Positions 5,451 through 8,191 of a DNA stretch of 8,191 bases are shown here, piece after piece. The notes below the pieces were generated by a model. It was not told the origin of the DNA. It saw nothing but the letters and a program-made list of their open reading frames with translations, and did no database searches. This DNA comes from CAMBDR01 sp046597185 (lineage in GTDB: Bacteria > Pseudomonadota > Gammaproteobacteria > Burkholderiales > Burkholderiaceae_D). The first letter of the stretch is position 1. Each line of letters opens with the position of its first letter. The position numbers and the translations under genes were made by a program. The stretch lies in the NCBI GenBank assembly GCA_046597185.1, contig JBKJLF010000108.1, positions 1 to 8,191 on the forward strand, in the 5' to 3' direction.

Positions 5451-6483
5451 CTTTAATCACCCGCCCGGAAGCCGATTGCACCGGGCGTGCATTCATCGGA
5501 TACAGGCGGCTAAAAAACGCCAGTTGTGCTGGCGTGGCTTGAATTGGCTCTTTCATCACCATCCAGAGTACACCTTCGCTGCAAGGCGGGGTGGTGAGTG
5601 ACCCCATAAAGGTAAAGTAATCACGCCGAATCGGTAACAGATCATTCATATCGATCACAATGCTCGGGTTGACCACATCATTTTTTTCCAGTGGCAGATT
5701 ATTCCAGATGGTTTGAATCAGCGCTTGCGCTTTGCCGCGTTCAATCAGGATCGCCACCACCGCCAGCTTGCCTTCGGCATCTTTATGCACCAAATGCGCC
5801 ACCATTTCAAAGCTTTTGCCGTTGATGCGCTCTTCAGATGGGCGATGAAAATGAAATTGCAGTAACTCGTATTGTTGATTGAGAATCGTGATGTAGTTGC
5901 CACCGCTGACATTCACCTGGATGGTATGGCCGTTATCGATCACAGAAAAACCGGCGGGATGGTAATCGAAGCCGATTTGTTCCAGTTCAACCTTCATGCC
6001 GTTTTTAATATCGATGGGCGATTGGCGGTTACCGAGTGCACATTTTGACCAGGCCGAATTAATTTTGCCCCAGTTGGCCGGGCCGTTTTCACCTTCGTAA
6101 GACCAATGTTCGCTATGTTGCACGGCCATCACGGTTTCAACGGCGGCTGGTTTGGCTTTTCTGCGCACGGTATGAGTGGAATGTTTTGCTTGTTCGGCTT
6201 GGCGCGCTTTCAAGGCGGCGAGGCGATCAGCGATGCGTTGTGACAGTTCGGCTTCACCCATTGGCTCTTTGGCGGCTTCCTTGCTGCTGGCCACGGGTGC
6301 GGCTTCTTTGAGCATCGGGGCCGAAGCCTTGATGGGAGCCTTGGCGAAAGCGCTGGCTTTGGCTGCGCTACTGGCTGAGGCTTTCGCAGATGCGGATGCC
6401 GATGCATGATCATCAGCCGCAGGCACCTGTGCCCCCCAGGTGATGGCGACGACAAAGGCAAACAACAGGGTCAAATTTCGCAT
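5440..6483 (-). CDS. Exported alpha-class carbonic anhydrase with an Ala/Ser/Lys-rich N-terminal extension
   Basis: The 347-residue product should interconvert CO2 and bicarbonate in the periplasm. I start it at the ATG at 6481-6483, which gives a Sec signal (MRNLTLLFAFVVAITWGAQVPA, about 1-22). A GTG start at 6597 would place 38 non-signal residues in front and overlap dedA. The ribosome-binding site is weak. Residues about 26-60 are Ala/Ser/Lys low complexity; about 68-115 are charged and probably helical. The alpha-CA domain runs from about 126 (HWSYEGENGPANWGK) to 347. Zinc ligands are His211 and His213 (QFHFHRPSE) and His230 (AHLVHKD). The proton-shuttle position is His186 (DNGHTI), the Thr199 region is SLTTPP (295-300), and Cys148 with Cys301 matches the disulfide usual in bacterial enzymes. 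The position of Glu117 in human CA II reads Val228. The gene lies 74 bases after dedA on the same strand and converges with the tricorn-type gene. Enzyme class is secure; the role of the extension is unknown. Confidence 0.92.
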   Translation of the reverse strand: MRNLTLLFAFVVAITWGAQVPAADDHASASASAKASASSAAKASAFAKAPIKASAPMLKEAAPVASSKEAAKEPMGEAELSQRIADRLAALKARQAEQAKHSTHTVRRKAKPAAVETVMAVQHSEHWSYEGENGPANWGKINSAWSKCALGNRQSPIDIKNGMKVELEQIGFDYHPAGFSVIDNGHTIQVNVSGGNYITILNQQYELLQFHFHRPSEERINGKSFEMVAHLVHKDAEGKLAVVAILIERGKAQALIQTIWNNLPLEKNDVVNPSIVIDMNDLLPIRRDYFTFMGSLTTPPCSEGVLWMVMKEPIQATPAQLAFFSRLYPMNARPVQSASGRVIKESN

Positions 6484-6557
6484 GGCAGTCCAGACAGAGA
6501 AGATGAAGTACTGCGGTTTACGGTCAATCTTCTGCCAAACTTGAGGCCAGGCCGCGC

Positions 6558-7208
6558 TTATAGGTTTGGCTTGCCATTTCCACGTATCAAACGCCACACC
6601 CCGCCCAACAAAATTGGCAAAGTGGCAGCACCGACGCCGATCACAACAATCACATTCAAATTATCGCGAATATAAGGGATATTACCAAAGAAATACCCTG
6701 CTGGCACCAAAGCACAAACCCAGAACACGGCCCCGGCGATATTAAAGAATTGAAACTGGACGAAGCCCATTTCTGAAACGCCTGCGACAAAGGGCGCGAA
6801 GGTGCGCACCACAGGTAAAAAGCGCGATAGCACGATGGTTTTGCCGCCATGCTTTTCAAAAAAGGTGTGGGTTTTATGCAGCGCGTGTCGATTGATCCAT
6901 TTATAGTCGTGGGTGAAGACCCGGTGCCCGATTGCTTTACCGATCCAATAATTGGTGGTATTACCCAGCACGGCGGCGGTAATCAGGAGCGGAATCAGTA
7001 TCCAGATATTCATGCCACCTGTCACGCAAAAAGCGCCGCCAATGAAGAGCAAGGTATCACCCGGCAGGAAGAACATCACCACCACCCCGGTTTCAGCAAA
7101 CACAATGGCAAACAGCAAGGCGTACACATACACCCCGTATTGCTGGATGGCGTCGCCCAGCGTTTTATCAACGTGGACAATCAAATCAAAAAATTGCATT
7201 AAATCCAT
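6558..7208 (-). CDS. dedA: DedA-family inner-membrane protein (VTT/SNARE-associated domain)
   Basis: The 216-residue protein is close to E. coli DedA, sharing EKHGGKTI, RTFAPFVAG and GYFFG-IP blocks. DedA proteins support membrane-potential and pH homeostasis, and some family members move undecaprenyl phosphate across the membrane. The start at 7208 is preferred over 7235 because CTCCTC at 7213-7218 gives GAGGAG just upstream on the coding strand and the N-terminus (MDLMQFFDLIVHVDKTL) aligns with DedA. Glu39 and Asp51 (in ETGVVV and FLPGD) and Arg129 and Arg135 (SRFLPVVRTFAP) correspond to the four charged residues known to be essential in YqjA (Glu39, Asp51, Arg130, Arg136). Hydrophobic segments lie at about 26-60 (probably re-entrant), 66-90, 140-170 and 184-206. 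A TATGAT at 7236-7231 is a possible -10 but has no good -35. The downstream carbonic anhydrase gene is probably in the same transcript. Confidence 0.92.
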   Translation of the reverse strand: MDLMQFFDLIVHVDKTLGDAIQQYGVYVYALLFAIVFAETGVVVMFFLPGDTLLFIGGAFCVTGGMNIWILIPLLITAAVLGNTTNYWIGKAIGHRVFTHDYKWINRHALHKTHTFFEKHGGKTIVLSRFLPVVRTFAPFVAGVSEMGFVQFQFFNIAGAVFWVCALVPAGYFFGNIPYIRDNLNVIVVIGVGAATLPILLGGVWRLIRGNGKPNL

Positions 7209-7276
7209 AACACTCCTCGGTTGGGCCGAAATCATACACTACCCGCTGCATTACTGCACGCGATATTCCGGATTTA

Positions 7277-7306
7277 TTCAAACACTGTGTACCGCAGTTG
7301 TACAAT
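7277..7306 (+). promoter_or_regulatory. Putative sigma70-type promoter for the cyclophilin-like gene
   Basis: TTCAAA (7277-7282, four of six consensus bases) and TACAAT (7301-7306, five of six) are separated by 18 bases. Transcription would start near 7313, about 50 bases before the ATG. The -10 overlaps the perfect palindrome TTGTACAA (7298-7305), which could be an operator or chance. Confidence 0.35.
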
Positions 7307-7362
7307 ACAGCTCGATTAGCGCCATGCTTGCCGCTCCCAATTCAAGTTCACATGAGGAATTT

Positions 7363-8191
7363 ATGCAAAACATGCAAAAATGGATCAGTTATAGCGCCGC
7401 AGCGGTAATTTGTGCAATCACCTTGCCCGTCCTGGCAGGCGACCCGCCGCCCAAATCCGGCATGGCCGCGATTTTGGAAAAAGCCCCTGCCAGCGATTGG
7501 CGCAAACTTGATCCGGCCAATACTTTATATATGGATTTGCCGGAAGGCCGGGTGGTGATTGAGCTGGCCCCTTTTTTCGCGCCCAAGCATGTGGCCAACA
7601 TTCGAACCCTGGTACAAGAAAGTTATTTTGACGGCTTGGCCATTTTGCGCTCGCAAGACAATTATGTGGTGCAATGGGGTGACCCGAATGAAAAAGAGCC
7701 GAGGTCGCTGGGTAAAGCCAAGGCTGGCTTGAAGGGTGAATTTACGGTGGCGGTAAAAAAAGATTTTTCTTTCACGCCGCTACCGGACCGCGATGGTTAT
7801 GCGCCGCAAACCGGCTTTAGCGGCGGTTTCCCTACGGGTTATGATACGAAAGCGGGCAAGGCGTGGATGACGCATTGTTATGGCATGGTGGGTGTGGGGC
7901 GGGATAATAGCGCCGACAGTGGCGATGGTTCATCGTTATACGTGGTAACCGGCCATGCGCCGCGCCATTTGGACCGCAATATTACCTTGGTGGGGCGTGT
8001 GCTGCAGGGCATGCCGCTGCTTTCCACCATCCATCGCGGCGAAGCACCGCTGGGCTTTTTTACCGGCTATGAGCAGTATGTGCCGATCAAGCAGGTGCAG
8101 TTGGCGGCGGATTTGCCGGAAAAAGAGCGGGTGAATCTGGAAGTGCTGAAAACCGATAGCGCGAGTTTTAAGAAGGCAATTGAGGCCTTGC
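7363..8191 (+). CDS. Periplasmic cyclophilin-type peptidyl-prolyl isomerase, 3' end outside the window
   Basis: The frame is open from the ATG at 7363 to the right edge (276 codons). GAGGAA at 7354-7359 precedes it; a second in-frame ATG at 7372 is possible but less well placed. Residues 1-25 are a Sec signal (QKWISY, hydrophobic core, LPVLA before Gly26). The mature part has a cyclophilin fold pattern: LYMDLPEGRVVIELAPFFAP (55-74), YFDGLAILRSQDNYVVQWGD (88-107), YGMVGVGRD (173-181), GDGSSLYVVTGHAPRHLDRN (187-206) and LVGRVLQGM (209-217). Arg96 and Gln104-Trp-Gly-Asp107 match Arg55 and Gln63-Gly-Gly-Asp66 of human cyclophilin A, with Tyr101 at Phe60. Other active-site positions have changed: Gln111 reads Ser191, Trp121 reads His202 and His126 reads Ile207. 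About 50 extra residues (111-165) lie between the two core halves. It would assist proline isomerisation or chaperoning in the periplasm, but catalytic activity is uncertain. It is divergent from dedA. Confidence 0.87.
   Translation, partial: MQNMQKWISYSAAAVICAITLPVLAGDPPPKSGMAAILEKAPASDWRKLDPANTLYMDLPEGRVVIELAPFFAPKHVANIRTLVQESYFDGLAILRSQDNYVVQWGDPNEKEPRSLGKAKAGLKGEFTVAVKKDFSFTPLPDRDGYAPQTGFSGGFPTGYDTKAGKAWMTHCYGMVGVGRDNSADSGDGSSLYVVTGHAPRHLDRNITLVGRVLQGMPLLSTIHRGEAPLGFFTGYEQYVPIKQVQLAADLPEKERVNLEVLKTDSASFKKAIEAL

Noticed and set aside
6176..6409. Plus-strand open frame rich in Ala and Leu opposite the carbonic anhydrase
   Set aside because: It is the antisense reading of the Ala/Ser/Lys low-complexity extension; no ribosome-binding site or homology pattern.
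6484..6597. GTG start for the carbonic anhydrase at 6597
   Set aside because: It overlaps the end of dedA and would bury the signal peptide behind 38 residues.

Overview
The window looks like the chromosome of a Gram-negative, probably betaproteobacterial, organism that meets chitin. Five of the six genes encode products with an export signal (one lipoprotein, four Sec signal peptides) and the sixth is an inner-membrane protein, so everything here acts in or across the envelope. The taxonomic guess is inference from protein style and mid-range base composition; there is no rRNA or other marker. No tRNA, rRNA, CRISPR array, transposase, integrase or phage gene was seen.

Layout. (1) 1-377, minus strand: the 5' part of a lipoprotein gene with a carbohydrate-binding (chitin-type) module and a Pro-Thr linker that runs off the left edge. 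(2) 378-973: an AT-rich divergent intergenic region with a 12-bp inverted repeat, an 11-bp tandem repeat, a sigma70-like promoter and a small palindrome. (3) 974-2023, plus: a PstS-type phosphate-binding protein without pstCAB or phoU beside it. (4) 2116-5379, plus: a 1087-residue tricorn-type protease (beta-propellers, PDZ, S41 serine peptidase) with a signal peptide. The 92-bp gap before it contains a 12-bp tandem repeat. (5) 5380-5439: a short convergent junction with a possible hairpin terminator and a 14-bp tandem repeat that includes the end of the next gene. (6) 5440-6483, minus: an exported alpha-carbonic anhydrase with a long Ala/Ser/Lys-rich N-terminal extension. (7) 6558-7208, minus: DedA, an inner-membrane protein, 74 bp upstream of the anhydrase and probably co-transcribed with it. 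(8) 7209-7362: a divergent promoter region. (9) 7363 to the right edge, plus: a periplasmic cyclophilin-like peptidyl-prolyl isomerase, incomplete at its C-terminus. The first and last genes are open at the window edges.

How the genes may work together. Phosphate capture, periplasmic peptide degradation, protein folding, CO2/bicarbonate interconversion and DedA-linked membrane homeostasis are all envelope functions, but only dedA plus the carbonic anhydrase has a gene order that suggests a shared transcript. I do not see a coherent new multi-gene system. The points most worth checking are the altered active-site positions in the tricorn homologue, the cyclophilin and PstS, the hexamer-encoded linker of the chitin-binding lipoprotein, and the set of short perfect tandem repeats lying at gene boundaries.
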